Position numbers and translations under genes: made by a program
Notes under the pieces: generated by a model
What the model saw: the letters and a program-made list of their open reading frames with translations, nothing else
Told to the model about the DNA's origin: nothing
The model's database searches: none
NCBI RefSeq assembly: GCF_900114435.1
Contig: NZ_FOZK01000001.1
Location: forward strand, 248,001-312,000
Reading direction: 5' to 3'
Source of the DNA: Halomicrobium zhouii
Lineage (GTDB): Archaea > Halobacteriota > Halobacteria > Halobacteriales > Haloarculaceae
DNA length: 64,000 bases
Shown here: positions 34,473 to 43,036 of the stretch, in pieces
Position numbering within the stretch: the stretch's first letter is position 1
How the letters are laid out: each line of letters begins with the position of its first letter

Positions 34473-34481
34473 GGAAATATA
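34473..34481 (+). promoter_or_regulatory. Probable TATA box of the 34518 gene
   Basis: aaatataac in the A/T-rich interval before ATG 34518, about 37-45 nt upstream. A short leader is likely. Confidence 0.4.
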
Positions 34482-34517
34482 ACAAGTACTAATGGTGTCG
34501 GATTGGTCGTTATTCCC

Positions 34518-35777
34518 ATGCCAACACTCCAAGAACTGGCTGTTGGAGCGGTGTGTAGCCTGGTTTTGCTATCGATGGCCGCGCCCGTGACCGGCGCCGT
34601 GTCCACATCCGCGCCGCAGGTCGACAGCGACTCGTCGGTCGGGACGGTCTCGGTCACGGACAACGTCTCCGTGTGGGAGCGAGCACCCCTTCCCTTGCGG
34701 ACGGATCCGGGCGGACCGACGCAGGTACAGGGGATGAGTCTCTTCTTCAACGTCCCACAGCAGAACACCGGCGACGTGCCGCTGAACAAACCCACCCTCT
34801 CGGTGTACGACAAGGGCGAGCCGATCACGATGAACTTCGAGTCCTCGCTGGGCGCGGGGACGGAGTCCTTCGCCGGTGACGACGCCCAGCTCGTCGCCGT
34901 CCAGCTGGAGAACGAGTCCAGCATGCAGCGGTTCACCGACGGGTTCACCGTCACCGAAGTCCGCGACCTCGTGCAGAACGACTCCGAGTCCGTCTTCGTC
35001 GAGGTGCTCGACGACGAGGACGGCGTCGGGTCCATCGACCAGGACGGCCGGCTGAACGTGAGCTACACGCCCAACGAGTCCGGGGGCTACCTCTTCATGC
35101 TCGCGACGGTCGACTCGGGCGACGGCTTCGCCACCGACGGTGACAACCTCCGGGCCGACGGCGACGTGACCGTCGTCGGCATGGACGGCGCGCTCGTCCA
35201 CGACACGTCCTCTACCGTCGAACCGGTCTCCGACCGCGTCGCGCCCGGCGAGGAGGCCACCTTCCACGTCGACTCGAACCTCGAGACGGAGGAGGTCACC
35301 CACGGCATCGTCGTCTACCGGCAGTCAGAACTGGTCAGCCAGCGCGCGACGGCTACCCTCGAGGGCGACCTCGACCGGAACCTCTCGACTGACCAGCTCA
35401 CCGTCGAGACGACGCTCGACCGGGTCGAGGGGACCACGACCACCAGCGAGAACGCCACCCTGCTCGGCGTCGACCTCACCGACGAGCGGTTCGCGCTCCC
35501 GCTGACCCTCGACGGACTGTTCGACGTCGTCGTCACGGAATCGCGCTCCGGACAGGGGCAGGGCCAGGAGAACGTCCTCCACGCGTCGATGACCGTCGTC
35601 GAGGGCGGCCCGAGCGGCGTCCTGGCGGTCGAAACCGGCGAGGACTGGCCCAACGGGAACTACCGCGTCGTCCACGTCGCCACCGCCGAGAACGGCTCCC
35701 AGATCAGCACGAGCGACGGCCGTATCACCGTGAACCCCAGCGGCCAGAGCGGGAACGGACAGGGCTCGGACAAGTGA
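34518..35777 (+). CDS. Secreted surface protein with VWER-type N-terminal module
   Basis: 419 residues from ATG 34518. A Sec signal (VGAVCSLVLLSMAAPVTGAVS) is followed by NVSVWERAPLPLRTD, a stretch with many acidic residues, and PVSDRVAPGEEATFHVD, where surface proteins often have an Ig-like strand. The protein has a paralogue at 37177-39081 with the same order of elements: VWER..LR, YDDGQ/YDKGE..MNF, a FTVTEV-like region, VxVVGM, a VTHGIVVY/INQGVVVY strand, and a terminal GNYRVVHVA/GEYRWVYVG strand. It lacks the paralogue's C-terminal anchor and ends in a Gly/Gln/Ser-rich tail, so it may be freely secreted. Confidence 0.72.
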   Translation: MPTLQELAVGAVCSLVLLSMAAPVTGAVSTSAPQVDSDSSVGTVSVTDNVSVWERAPLPLRTDPGGPTQVQGMSLFFNVPQQNTGDVPLNKPTLSVYDKGEPITMNFESSLGAGTESFAGDDAQLVAVQLENESSMQRFTDGFTVTEVRDLVQNDSESVFVEVLDDEDGVGSIDQDGRLNVSYTPNESGGYLFMLATVDSGDGFATDGDNLRADGDVTVVGMDGALVHDTSSTVEPVSDRVAPGEEATFHVDSNLETEEVTHGIVVYRQSELVSQRATATLEGDLDRNLSTDQLTVETTLDRVEGTTTTSENATLLGVDLTDERFALPLTLDGLFDVVVTESRSGQGQGQENVLHASMTVVEGGPSGVLAVETGEDWPNGNYRVVHVATAENGSQISTSDGRITVNPSGQSGNGQGSDK

Positions 35778-35922
35778 ATTCGGCGACGGTCGGCGATAGC
35801 ATCGACCGCGATCCGAACTGACTCTACCCGAACTGACCCGTCCTGACTCAACTCGATCATTTTTCGCGTGCGCTCGTCCGACGAGCGACGCCGCTTTCCT
35901 ACAGTCGGGTGACGCCGTTCTC

Positions 35923-37056
35923 CTACAGTCGGCGTCGGCCCAGCAGCCCGACCAGCACGAGCGCTGCCAGCGCACCGGCGGCGGTGAACCCGGGCCCGGC
36001 CAGGCCCGTGGCCTCCGTCTCTGTCTCCGTCTCGGTGTCGTCGGCCGGCGTGACGACGCCGTCGTCGGTGTCGGTCGCCGTCTCGGTCATCGCCACGGTC
36101 GTGGTCGGGGGTTCGGTCGTCGTCTCCGTCTCGGTCGTCTCGTTGGCCGGCGGGTTCGCCGCGCCGTCGTCCGTCGACTCGTCGTCGGAGTCGCCGCCGT
36201 CGTTCGCCCCGTCGCCGTCCGACCCGCCGCCGTCCGAGCCGTCGGACTCGTTCGCGTCGTCTCCGTCGGTCGTCTCCGACTCCTCGGTGGACTCCGAGCC
36301 GTCAGTCCCGTCGCCGCCGGAGCCGCCCGAATCGCCGTCGCCGCCGGACCCGGACTCGACGGCGAGCGCGTGCCCGTCGCTGAGCCCGAGGAGTTCGCTC
36401 CGGCCGAAGGCCTCCTCGTCGCCCTGGGCGACGGCGTAGACGGTGTAGTCGCCTTCCTCCAGCGCGCCGCCGTCGACGGTCGCGGTGTACTCGCCGTCAC
36501 CGCCCGAGGCGTCGAACGTCTCGGTGGTGTCGCCCTGGGCGGCGATCACCTGGACGTTCGCCGGGTCGCCACTCGCCGCCGTCTCGGTGAGGTCGACGGT
36601 CACCTCGGCGCTCCCGTCGCTACTAACCGATCCGGGCGCGTCCACGGAGACGTCGTAGCCGCTGACGAGCAGCGGCTGGACTTTCTGGTAGTCCCCGGTC
36701 TGGAGGTCATACACTGCGAATGCGTAGGAGCCGTACTCGTAGTTCGAGAGGTCGAAGGTGAACGACTCGTCGCCGGTCCCCTTTGGCTGATCGATGATCT
36801 GGTTTTCGCTGTTGCGCACGTGGAGGCGGTAGTTATCGTCGTTCGGTGCGGTCACGTCCAGCGTGACGGTGTCGCCCTCGTCGGCGCGGATCGTCGAGTC
36901 GATCGTGAATGTGTTCCCGCCGACGGTTTCCGTCCGCTCGGGCACGGGTGTCGTATCAGCGGACGATATCTCGAAGCCGGACTGGGCACCGGCCGCCGGG
37001 GCGAGGCTCACCACGACGACGACTGCGAGGAGGGCTGTCAGGGTTCGCGCGTTCAT
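35923..37056 (-). CDS. Secreted S-layer-type protein with PGF-CTERM-like anchor
   Basis: 377 residues from ATG 37056. A Sec signal (LTALLAVVVVVSLAPAAGAQS) opens a strand-rich ectodomain with Ig-like features (about 30-215), then a very long Ser/Gly/Asp/Glu/Thr linker (about 220-345). The C-terminus GPGFTAAGALAALVLVGLLGRRRL is a PGF-CTERM-type tripartite signal, cut and lipid-linked by archaeosortase in related haloarchaea. The protein is probably attached to the outer face of the membrane or S-layer. It is convergent with the surface protein at 34518 and precedes the paralogue at 37177. Confidence 0.83.
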   Translation of the reverse strand: MNARTLTALLAVVVVVSLAPAAGAQSGFEISSADTTPVPERTETVGGNTFTIDSTIRADEGDTVTLDVTAPNDDNYRLHVRNSENQIIDQPKGTGDESFTFDLSNYEYGSYAFAVYDLQTGDYQKVQPLLVSGYDVSVDAPGSVSSDGSAEVTVDLTETAASGDPANVQVIAAQGDTTETFDASGGDGEYTATVDGGALEEGDYTVYAVAQGDEEAFGRSELLGLSDGHALAVESGSGGDGDSGGSGGDGTDGSESTEESETTDGDDANESDGSDGGGSDGDGANDGGDSDDESTDDGAANPPANETTETETTTEPPTTTVAMTETATDTDDGVVTPADDTETETETEATGLAGPGFTAAGALAALVLVGLLGRRRL

Positions 37057-37176
37057 ACTTCTACAGGGAACGTGCAACCCTGATGAAACGACGGGTTTCT
37101 TCAGGGATTAAGCAACCTGCTAACATCCGAACCGAACTGGAAAAATGCTGGTAGTGGGCGCCAAACGACGGGGCGG

Positions 37177-39081
37177 CTACCGGATCCAGAAGACGTAGAA
37201 CGCGCCCGCGCCGCCCGCGAACACGACCACGACGCCGATGGCGACGACCGGCAGTCCGCCGCCGTCCTCGGGCGGCTCCGCACCGCCGGGCGTGTCGTCA
37301 CCGCCGCCGGCCTCGGTGACGGTCAGCGTCCCGGCCGAGGTGCCGCTGGCGGAGATCTCGTAGGTGCCCGCTTCGTCGAAGGTGACCGAGACGGTCTCGG
37401 TGACCGTCTCGCCCGCGCCGACGGTGACCTGCTCGGTCGCGACGACCGATTCGTTCGCGCGGATGCGAATCGTCGCGGACCCCTCCTTCCCGCCGTCGTT
37501 CTCGAGGGTCACGGAGACGTTCACCGAGTCGCCGGCCGTAATCTCGTCGGCGCTCAGTGTGGCGTCCGTGATCTCGATGGATGCCGGCTCGGGCTCGTCG
37601 GTCTCGTCGTCGTCGTCATCGTCGTCGCCGCCGGTGCCGGCGTCCTTCTCGGTCTCCGTCTCGTTGCCGGCGTCGGGCGCGCCCGTGCCGCCGGTGCCTG
37701 CGCCGTCGTCACCACCGGGGTCACCACCGGTGCCAGCGCCGGGGTCGCCGCCGCTGCCATCGTCATCGTCGTCACCACCGGGGTCGCCGCCCGGATCACC
37801 GCCGGAGCTACCGCCCGTCGACTTCTTCTTCACGTGTATCGTCCCGGTCTGGGTGACCATGTCGGCGCTGTCCTGGCCCATGCCGACGTACACCCAGCGG
37901 TACTCGCCGGTCGACCAGTTCTTGAACGTCTCGACCTCGACGGTTCGGTCGGCGCTCGACCCGCTGACGAACGTCGTCGACGCGTCGAGGACGACGGTGT
38001 CCGCCGAGTCGTCCTCGATGCTCCCCATGTCAGTGCCGGCCTGCTCGCCGACGAAGTCGAAGAGGAACCCGAGGCCGGCGCTGCCGGTCACCCGGTTGTC
38101 ACCGACCTGGCGACCGAAGATACTGACCCGGTCGTCGAGGCGAGCGACGCCGTTGACCTCGTCGATGTCGGAGTGGAACGTCGCGTCCTCGTCGACGTCG
38201 AAGTCCGTGCTCACGTCGTCGTTCAGTTCGATCAGGAAGCGCTGGTTCACGTACGTCTCCTCGTCGTACACGACGACGCCCTGGTTGATGGTCTCCCCCG
38301 CGTCGGCCGCCTCGAGCTCCGACGCGTCGACGTCGAAGGAGGCGGTCTCGCCGGGTTTGACCTTGCTGGGAGCGTCGACCGACCCCGCGCCCGCGCGGGC
38401 GACGACGTGTTCCAGCCCGACGACCGTCACCTCGCCGTCGACGCCGGTGACGTCGCCGTCGTCGGAGACGGTGACGCCGTCCCCGTCTTTCACGGTCACG
38501 AGGAAGTAGACGGTGTGACCAGCCTCGACCGAATCGAAGTACTCGTTTTCGCCGGTGGCGAGTTTCTTCTTCTCGGCGACGGAGAACGAGGCGTTCTCGT
38601 TCGCGTCGTCTGCGCTGTCTGTGTCGAGCAGGTCGAACGCTTCGCCGGTCGTGCGCGGGACGTCGCCGTTGCCGGTCTCCTCGAGGTGGGCGGCGATCAG
38701 CTGCGTCTTCTGGCCCGCGAGGTAGTCGTCTGCCTTCTGGGCCCGGTTCGGATCGAACGTCAGCCTGACCTCCTGGCCGTCGTCGTACACCGGAACGGGG
38801 TCCCGGTTCAGCGACGCCTGGTCGCCGCTGGTACTCTCGATCTGCCAGGCCGCGTTCGGGAGGGCGTAGGCCGCGTCGTCGTCGTCCGCGCGGAGCGTCA
38901 CGATCGACCGCTCCCAGACGCCCATGTCGCCCTGCTGAAACACTTCGCCACTCGGGGGTGTGTCACCGGCCTGGGCGATTCCGGTCGCCCCGCCGGCGAG
39001 CGCCATCGTCGAGACGGAGGCGACCACGATACCCACCAGTACCGTCGCCACCACCGTCTGGGGTAGTCTGGATCCCACCAT
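37177..39081 (-). CDS. Large surface protein with CARDB domain and C-terminal anchor
   Basis: 634 residues from ATG 39081 (the reading upstream to 39408 is non-coding in character). Signal: VVATVLVGIVVASVSTMALAG. The ectodomain carries GVWERSIVTLRADD and the same series of elements as the protein at 34518-35777. A low-complexity Gly/Asp/Thr-rich linker follows, then a CARDB domain (about 520-600: ITDATLSADEITAGDSVNVS, TLENDGGKEGSATI, GAGETVTETVSVTFDEAG), a Gly/Pro stalk, and one membrane helix (LPVVAIGVVVVFAGGAGAF). It resembles S-layer-associated proteins; function not readable. Confidence 0.8.
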   Translation of the reverse strand: MVGSRLPQTVVATVLVGIVVASVSTMALAGGATGIAQAGDTPPSGEVFQQGDMGVWERSIVTLRADDDDAAYALPNAAWQIESTSGDQASLNRDPVPVYDDGQEVRLTFDPNRAQKADDYLAGQKTQLIAAHLEETGNGDVPRTTGEAFDLLDTDSADDANENASFSVAEKKKLATGENEYFDSVEAGHTVYFLVTVKDGDGVTVSDDGDVTGVDGEVTVVGLEHVVARAGAGSVDAPSKVKPGETASFDVDASELEAADAGETINQGVVVYDEETYVNQRFLIELNDDVSTDFDVDEDATFHSDIDEVNGVARLDDRVSIFGRQVGDNRVTGSAGLGFLFDFVGEQAGTDMGSIEDDSADTVVLDASTTFVSGSSADRTVEVETFKNWSTGEYRWVYVGMGQDSADMVTQTGTIHVKKKSTGGSSGGDPGGDPGGDDDDDGSGGDPGAGTGGDPGGDDGAGTGGTGAPDAGNETETEKDAGTGGDDDDDDDETDEPEPASIEITDATLSADEITAGDSVNVSVTLENDGGKEGSATIRIRANESVVATEQVTVGAGETVTETVSVTFDEAGTYEISASGTSAGTLTVTEAGGGDDTPGGAEPPEDGGGLPVVAIGVVVVFAGGAGAFYVFWIR

Positions 39082-39443
39082 TTGATCGGTTGGACAAACG
39101 ACAGTGGCATAATACTTGCTGATATGATAAGATAATTTGAAGCCCTGGCCGGGATTAGGAACCTCCTTATCGGTGGTTAATACAACTTTGTTAGGAGTAT
39201 GCCCGTGGAAAACAATCAATTTATGGACCAGTCGCCGCGGTGGCAGTAATTTACGTTCGGATGCAGGTCGCAGTTGCGAACTCGATTCGGCTGCACGCTC
39301 CCGACTGTCGTGAAGGGGCTGCTGGCAGTCGGCGCCGTGCTCGAGCCGGTCGCCTCGACCACCGTCCGCAACCGCTGATCCGGACCGGCGTCGTGGGACG
39401 CCTTCCACGGGTTTCTTTTAGGTCACTCACACATGTTACGCCA
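39082..39443. other. Divergent intergenic region, surface protein / DUF1616
   Basis: 362 nt between divergent starts. The left part is A/T-rich (aatacttgctgatatgataagataattt near 39112-39139) and carries the minus-strand promoter, with aagtattat about 28-36 nt before ATG 39081. The right end has ttcttttag about 25 nt before ATG 39444. Between them I see no gene and no clear repeat. Confidence 0.5.
39413..39421 (+). promoter_or_regulatory. Probable TATA box of the second DUF1616 gene
   Basis: ttcttttag ends 23 nt before ATG 39444, as in leaderless haloarchaeal promoters, and supports that start. Confidence 0.5.
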
Positions 39444-40580
39444 ATGGAGAATCGCCGGTGGTTGTGGGCACTCTTGCCGCCACAGCTCAGGAACCTGCCC
39501 GCGGACCTGGCGACGGTCGTCGTCCTGACGCTCGCCACCGTCCTCGCCGCGACGCTTCCCGTGGTCGCGGAGACGCCGCTGCGGGTCGTCCTCGGCCTGC
39601 CGTACGTGCTCTTCCTGCCCGGCTACGCGCTCGTCGCCGCGCTGTTCCCCGAAGCCGGACCGGACCGCGTGGAGAAACCAGCCGACGACTCCGGCGACAC
39701 CGACGACGAGGAGACAGACGGCTGGGTCGCGACAGGGGCGTGGGGCGAGTCGTCGGCGGACGACGACCACTCCGGCACCGACGGCTCGACGACCGGACCG
39801 TCCGGCGTGGCCGACGCCGGTATCGACGGCATCGAACGCGTCGCGCTCGCCTTCGGGACGAGCATCGCCGTGGTGCCGCTGGTGGGGCTGGTCCTGAACT
39901 TCACGCCGTGGGGCATCCGCCTCGTCCCCATCCTCGTCGCCGTCAGCGGCGTCACGCTGGCCTGTACTGCCGTCGCCGCCCGTCGCCGGTGGGCCTTGCC
40001 CGCCGACGAGCGCTTCCGCGTCCCCTACCGGCAGTGGTACCGCGCCGCTCGCGACGAACTGTTCGCCCCCGAGACGCGGACCGACGGGGCGCTGAACGTC
40101 CTGCTGGCGCTGAGCATGCTCGTGGCCGTCGCCAGCGTCGGGTACGCCGTCGCCGTCCCCAAGGAGGGCGAGTCCTTCTCCGAGTTCTACCTCCTCACCG
40201 AAGGCGAGGACGGCGAACTCGTCGCCGACGACTATCCCACTGAGTTCGTCCGCGGCGAGGGACAACCGCTGGTGGTCGGGATCGGCAACAACGAGCACGA
40301 GGCGACGACGTACACGGTGGTGGTCCAGTTACAGGACGTCGCCGTCGTCGACAACGAGACGCGCGTGCGCGAACGGCGCGAACTCGACCGGTTCGGGACG
40401 AGACTGGCCCACAACGAGACCTGGCACCAACCCTACGAGGTGACGCCGACGATGACAGGGACGCGCCTGCGACTGCAGTTCCTGCTCTACACGGACGAGG
40501 CGCCCGCGAACCCGCGCGTCGAGAACTCGTATCGCGACCTCCACCTCTGGGTCAACGTGACCGACGGGTCGGCGGGGTAG
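39444..40580 (+). CDS. DUF1616 membrane protein (second copy)
   Basis: 378 residues. The N-terminal half has paired helices and the DUF1616 signature PLRVVLGLPYVLFLPGYALVAALFP, with an acidic loop (about 75-125). Later helices (about 130-230) are followed by an extracytoplasmic domain: EFYLLTEGEDGELVADDYPTE, TYTVVVQLQDVAVV, LRLQFLLYTDEAPANP. The same two-part layout is found in the gene at 8564-9541, so these are paralogues (TEFYLVTETADGEY, LAFLLYEGEAPAEP there). It starts at ATG 39444 by TATA spacing and by the paralogue's length. Confidence 0.87.
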   Translation: MENRRWLWALLPPQLRNLPADLATVVVLTLATVLAATLPVVAETPLRVVLGLPYVLFLPGYALVAALFPEAGPDRVEKPADDSGDTDDEETDGWVATGAWGESSADDDHSGTDGSTTGPSGVADAGIDGIERVALAFGTSIAVVPLVGLVLNFTPWGIRLVPILVAVSGVTLACTAVAARRRWALPADERFRVPYRQWYRAARDELFAPETRTDGALNVLLALSMLVAVASVGYAVAVPKEGESFSEFYLLTEGEDGELVADDYPTEFVRGEGQPLVVGIGNNEHEATTYTVVVQLQDVAVVDNETRVRERRELDRFGTRLAHNETWHQPYEVTPTMTGTRLRLQFLLYTDEAPANPRVENSYRDLHLWVNVTDGSAG

Positions 40581-40687
40581 ACGGTCGAACCCGTCGGACC
40601 CAAGTCAGCGGAACGCGGTCCGGCAATGGTCTGACCCACGCCGGTGACGCACTGGCTACTAAGGCCCGTCGAGACTATCGTGAGACC

Positions 40688-41443
40688 ATGGACGTCGGAC
40701 TCACGGTGGGGGACTCGATCGAACGGCTGGAAGCGACCGGCGACGGCTTCTCGTTCGTCGAACTCTCGGTCGGGGAGTCGGCGCTCGTTCCGGCCGAGAC
40801 GGACGAGAGACGGATACACGAGGCGCTGGCGGCCATTGACGCCGACCTCTGTGTCCACCTCCCGTTCGACCAGGTCGTCGCGACGGCGATTCCACAGATC
40901 GACGACGCCATCGTCGACTACCAGTCGGAACTGCTCGAGTGGGCGGGCTCGCTCGGAGCGAGAAAGGCGGTCCTCCACGCGACGATGCGGAACCCGCACG
41001 ATACCGACCAGCGCCCAGTGTTCGCCGACCAGCTCTCGGCCATCGACGCCGCCGGCGCGGACGCCGGCGTCGAGGTCGTCGTCGAGAACGTCGGCCACCA
41101 GCCCCGCGGGGTACAGCTCTCCGTCCTCGGTGACATCGCACGGGAGACGGGGACGGCCGTCTGCTTCGACGTCGGCCACGCCTACATGGAGGACGGCGAC
41201 GACGGCGTCGACAGGTTCCTCGGCGAGTACGCCGACCTCGTCTCCCACCTCCACGTCCACGACGCCCGCGGGCGCGGCGACACCCACCTCCCGATCGGCG
41301 CGGGCGAGATCGAGTACGGACTCGTCACCGAGCACCTCGACGGCTTCGACGGGACGGTCGCCGTCGAGGTGTTCACCGACGACGTCCCGCTCCTGGCGGA
41401 CTCCGCGCGACGAATTTCCGCGTTTCTCGACGGGAGCGAGTGA
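40688..41443 (+). CDS. Sugar phosphate isomerase/epimerase-like TIM-barrel protein
   Basis: 251 residues. The AP-endonuclease-2-like TIM-barrel pattern is present: FSFVELSVGESALVP, VHLPFDQVVATAI, GARKAVLHATMRNP, VVVENVGHQPRG with a probable metal-ligand Glu, AVCFDVGHAYMEDG with the DxGH ligands, SHLHVHDARGRGDTHLPIGAGEI with the HxHD/H ligands, and AVEVFTDD. Family members isomerise or epimerise sugars or inositol derivatives. It may serve the same pathway as the Gfo/Idh/MocA enzyme at 25 kb, but the genes are 14 kb apart. Confidence 0.9.
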   Translation: MDVGLTVGDSIERLEATGDGFSFVELSVGESALVPAETDERRIHEALAAIDADLCVHLPFDQVVATAIPQIDDAIVDYQSELLEWAGSLGARKAVLHATMRNPHDTDQRPVFADQLSAIDAAGADAGVEVVVENVGHQPRGVQLSVLGDIARETGTAVCFDVGHAYMEDGDDGVDRFLGEYADLVSHLHVHDARGRGDTHLPIGAGEIEYGLVTEHLDGFDGTVAVEVFTDDVPLLADSARRISAFLDGSE

Positions 41444-41554
41444 CGAACCCGGGAGGTGACCCGAGAACCGGCCGTTTGCACTTGTTTCTGCTCCGTTCCC
41501 ATTTCCGCGCCCATTTCCGCCCCGTTCTTTTTCCACTTTCGTGGCCGCGCTCGA

Positions 41555-41857
41555 CTACGCGCTGACGGACCGCGGGATGCTGTACAGCGACCGGAGCAAC
41601 AGCACAAATCCGGGGGCGACCAGCGCGCCCTGGATCAGCAGGGTTCGCTCGACGTCCAGACCGACCACGAGGCCGCCGACGCCGCCGACGAGCAGCCCGA
41701 GGGTGATGGCGCCGAACCCGTAGCTGAACAGTCGGAGCGCCCGGGACGTGTGTCTATCTGCGGCTCGAAAGGCGAGAACCGTTATCGTCGTGCCGATGAC
41801 GACCGCGACGGTCGTCACGACGGCGATCAGTGGGGTGAGTGTGGCGTGGAGTGTCAT
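41555..41857 (-). CDS. Small three-helix membrane protein (DUF7521-like)
   Basis: 100 residues from ATG 41857. It has three hydrophobic helices: LTPLIAVVTTVAVVIGTTITVLAF, LRLFSYGFGAITLGLLVGGVGGLVVGL and LLIQGALVAPGFVLLLRSLYSI. The conserved-looking AADRHTSRALRLFSYGF loop matches the haloarchaeal DUF7521-type proteins I know, often next to HTH regulators, but no regulator is visible here. Function unknown. Confidence 0.7.
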   Translation of the reverse strand: MTLHATLTPLIAVVTTVAVVIGTTITVLAFRAADRHTSRALRLFSYGFGAITLGLLVGGVGGLVVGLDVERTLLIQGALVAPGFVLLLRSLYSIPRSVSA

Positions 41858-42151
41858 GGTGTCGGCTCGTGCGTGGAATGCCTGGTTCGTGGCCCGGAGA
41901 CCGGGACGCCCGGGCCCAGTGATACGACCGCTGCATCTACTAGCGACTTCTCCTGGACACACCTTCAAGCGTGAACGACGTTCTCACGCCACGGGAAGAG
42001 TGCCACCTCGTGGGGGCGGCGGACCGACGCGAAAACCGCAGAGGGTAGGCCAGCTGTCAAGCGATGGTCGTCTGTGGCCTACACCCCCAGAGAGGAGGGC
42101 TACCCATTAGTGTCCCAGCGGGTATTTTCAGCCGCCGGGAACCCCCTCCCG

Positions 42152-42159
42152 TTTATACC
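42152..42159 (+). promoter_or_regulatory. Probable TATA box of the doxX operon
   Basis: tttatacc, 37-45 nt before ATG 42197; the transcript would have a leader of about 15-20 nt. Confidence 0.5.
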
Positions 42160-42196
42160 TGCTATGAGGGCGGAGTCGTACATGTGAGCCACACAG

Positions 42197-42721
42197 ATGT
42201 CTACTAACACAGCCAACCCACTGGCGGGCGAGTTCGAGTTGGCCATGGACGGGCCACTGACGGCGTACTGGCTGGCGATCCTCCGGGTGCTCACCGGCTG
42301 GTGGTTCTTCCACGCCGGCATGACCAAGCTGCTGGAGGACGGCCTGGCGTACAGTTACGGGCCGATGTACATGCAGGGCATGGAGGGCACCGCGCTCGGC
42401 CCCATCCCCGTGTGGATGGGGAACAACCTGGCGTGGTTGATCGCGCCGGGCGTGCCGCTGTTCGAGACGCTGATCGGCCTGGCGATCATGGCCGGCGTCC
42501 TGACCAGGCTGGCGGCCTTCGGCGGGGCGTTCTTCATGGTGCTGTTCTGGGTCGGGAACGCCGGCTTCGGCCACGGGCTGGTCAACAGCGACCTGATGGG
42601 CCTGCTGCTGTTCGTGACGATCATGGTCCTGGCCGCTGGGCGGTACTACGGCCTGGACGCCGTCATCGAGAAGCTGCAGTTCGTACAGCAGCGCCCGAAA
42701 CTTCGGTACCTGCTCGGCTGA
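42197..42721 (+). CDS. DoxX-family membrane protein
   Basis: 174 residues with four membrane helices. WLAILRVLTGWWFFHAGMTKL is the DoxX/DoxD signature of a helix with conserved Arg, followed by APGVPLFETLIGLAIMAGVLTRLAAFGGAFFM and FVTIMVLAAGRYYGLDAVI. It resembles the DoxD-like small subunits of thiosulfate:quinone oxidoreductase and haloarchaeal DoxX proteins; the electron donor cannot be told from sequence. The next gene starts 15 nt after its stop, suggesting a two-gene operon. Confidence 0.87.
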   Translation: MSTNTANPLAGEFELAMDGPLTAYWLAILRVLTGWWFFHAGMTKLLEDGLAYSYGPMYMQGMEGTALGPIPVWMGNNLAWLIAPGVPLFETLIGLAIMAGVLTRLAAFGGAFFMVLFWVGNAGFGHGLVNSDLMGLLLFVTIMVLAAGRYYGLDAVIEKLQFVQQRPKLRYLLG

Positions 42722-42736
42722 CGAGGTGACCAAACA

Positions 42737-43036
42737 ATGACACAGATCAAATCGACGGTCGATAGGGCGGCGATGGCGGTCAGCGGCGGCCTGATACTGC
42801 TGGGCGTCGTCGTCCTCGGACTGGTAGAGACGCTCGCGGGCCAGCCCTACGGGGCGGCACCGCTGACGAACGACGCGGGCGAAGTGATCGCGATGCCACT
42901 GATAGCCCCGAACCTCCGGACGGGGCTGGTGATCCTCGGGCTAGTGGTCCTGCTGCTGTGGGGCCTCTACAAGCTCGCGACGCCCATGGCCGGGGGCGAC
43001 ACGGAGACGACGCCGGCCGAGAGCACGGCCGACTAG
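42737..43036 (+). CDS. Small two-helix membrane protein of the doxX operon
   Basis: 99 residues with two predicted helices (MAVSGGLILLGVVVLGLVETL and TGLVILGLVVLLLWGLYKLA) and an extracytoplasmic loop between them. It ends in an acidic tail. No family recognised. The 15-nt gap to the DoxX stop suggests a membrane partner of DoxX. Confidence 0.7.
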   Translation: MTQIKSTVDRAAMAVSGGLILLGVVVLGLVETLAGQPYGAAPLTNDAGEVIAMPLIAPNLRTGLVILGLVVLLLWGLYKLATPMAGGDTETTPAESTAD

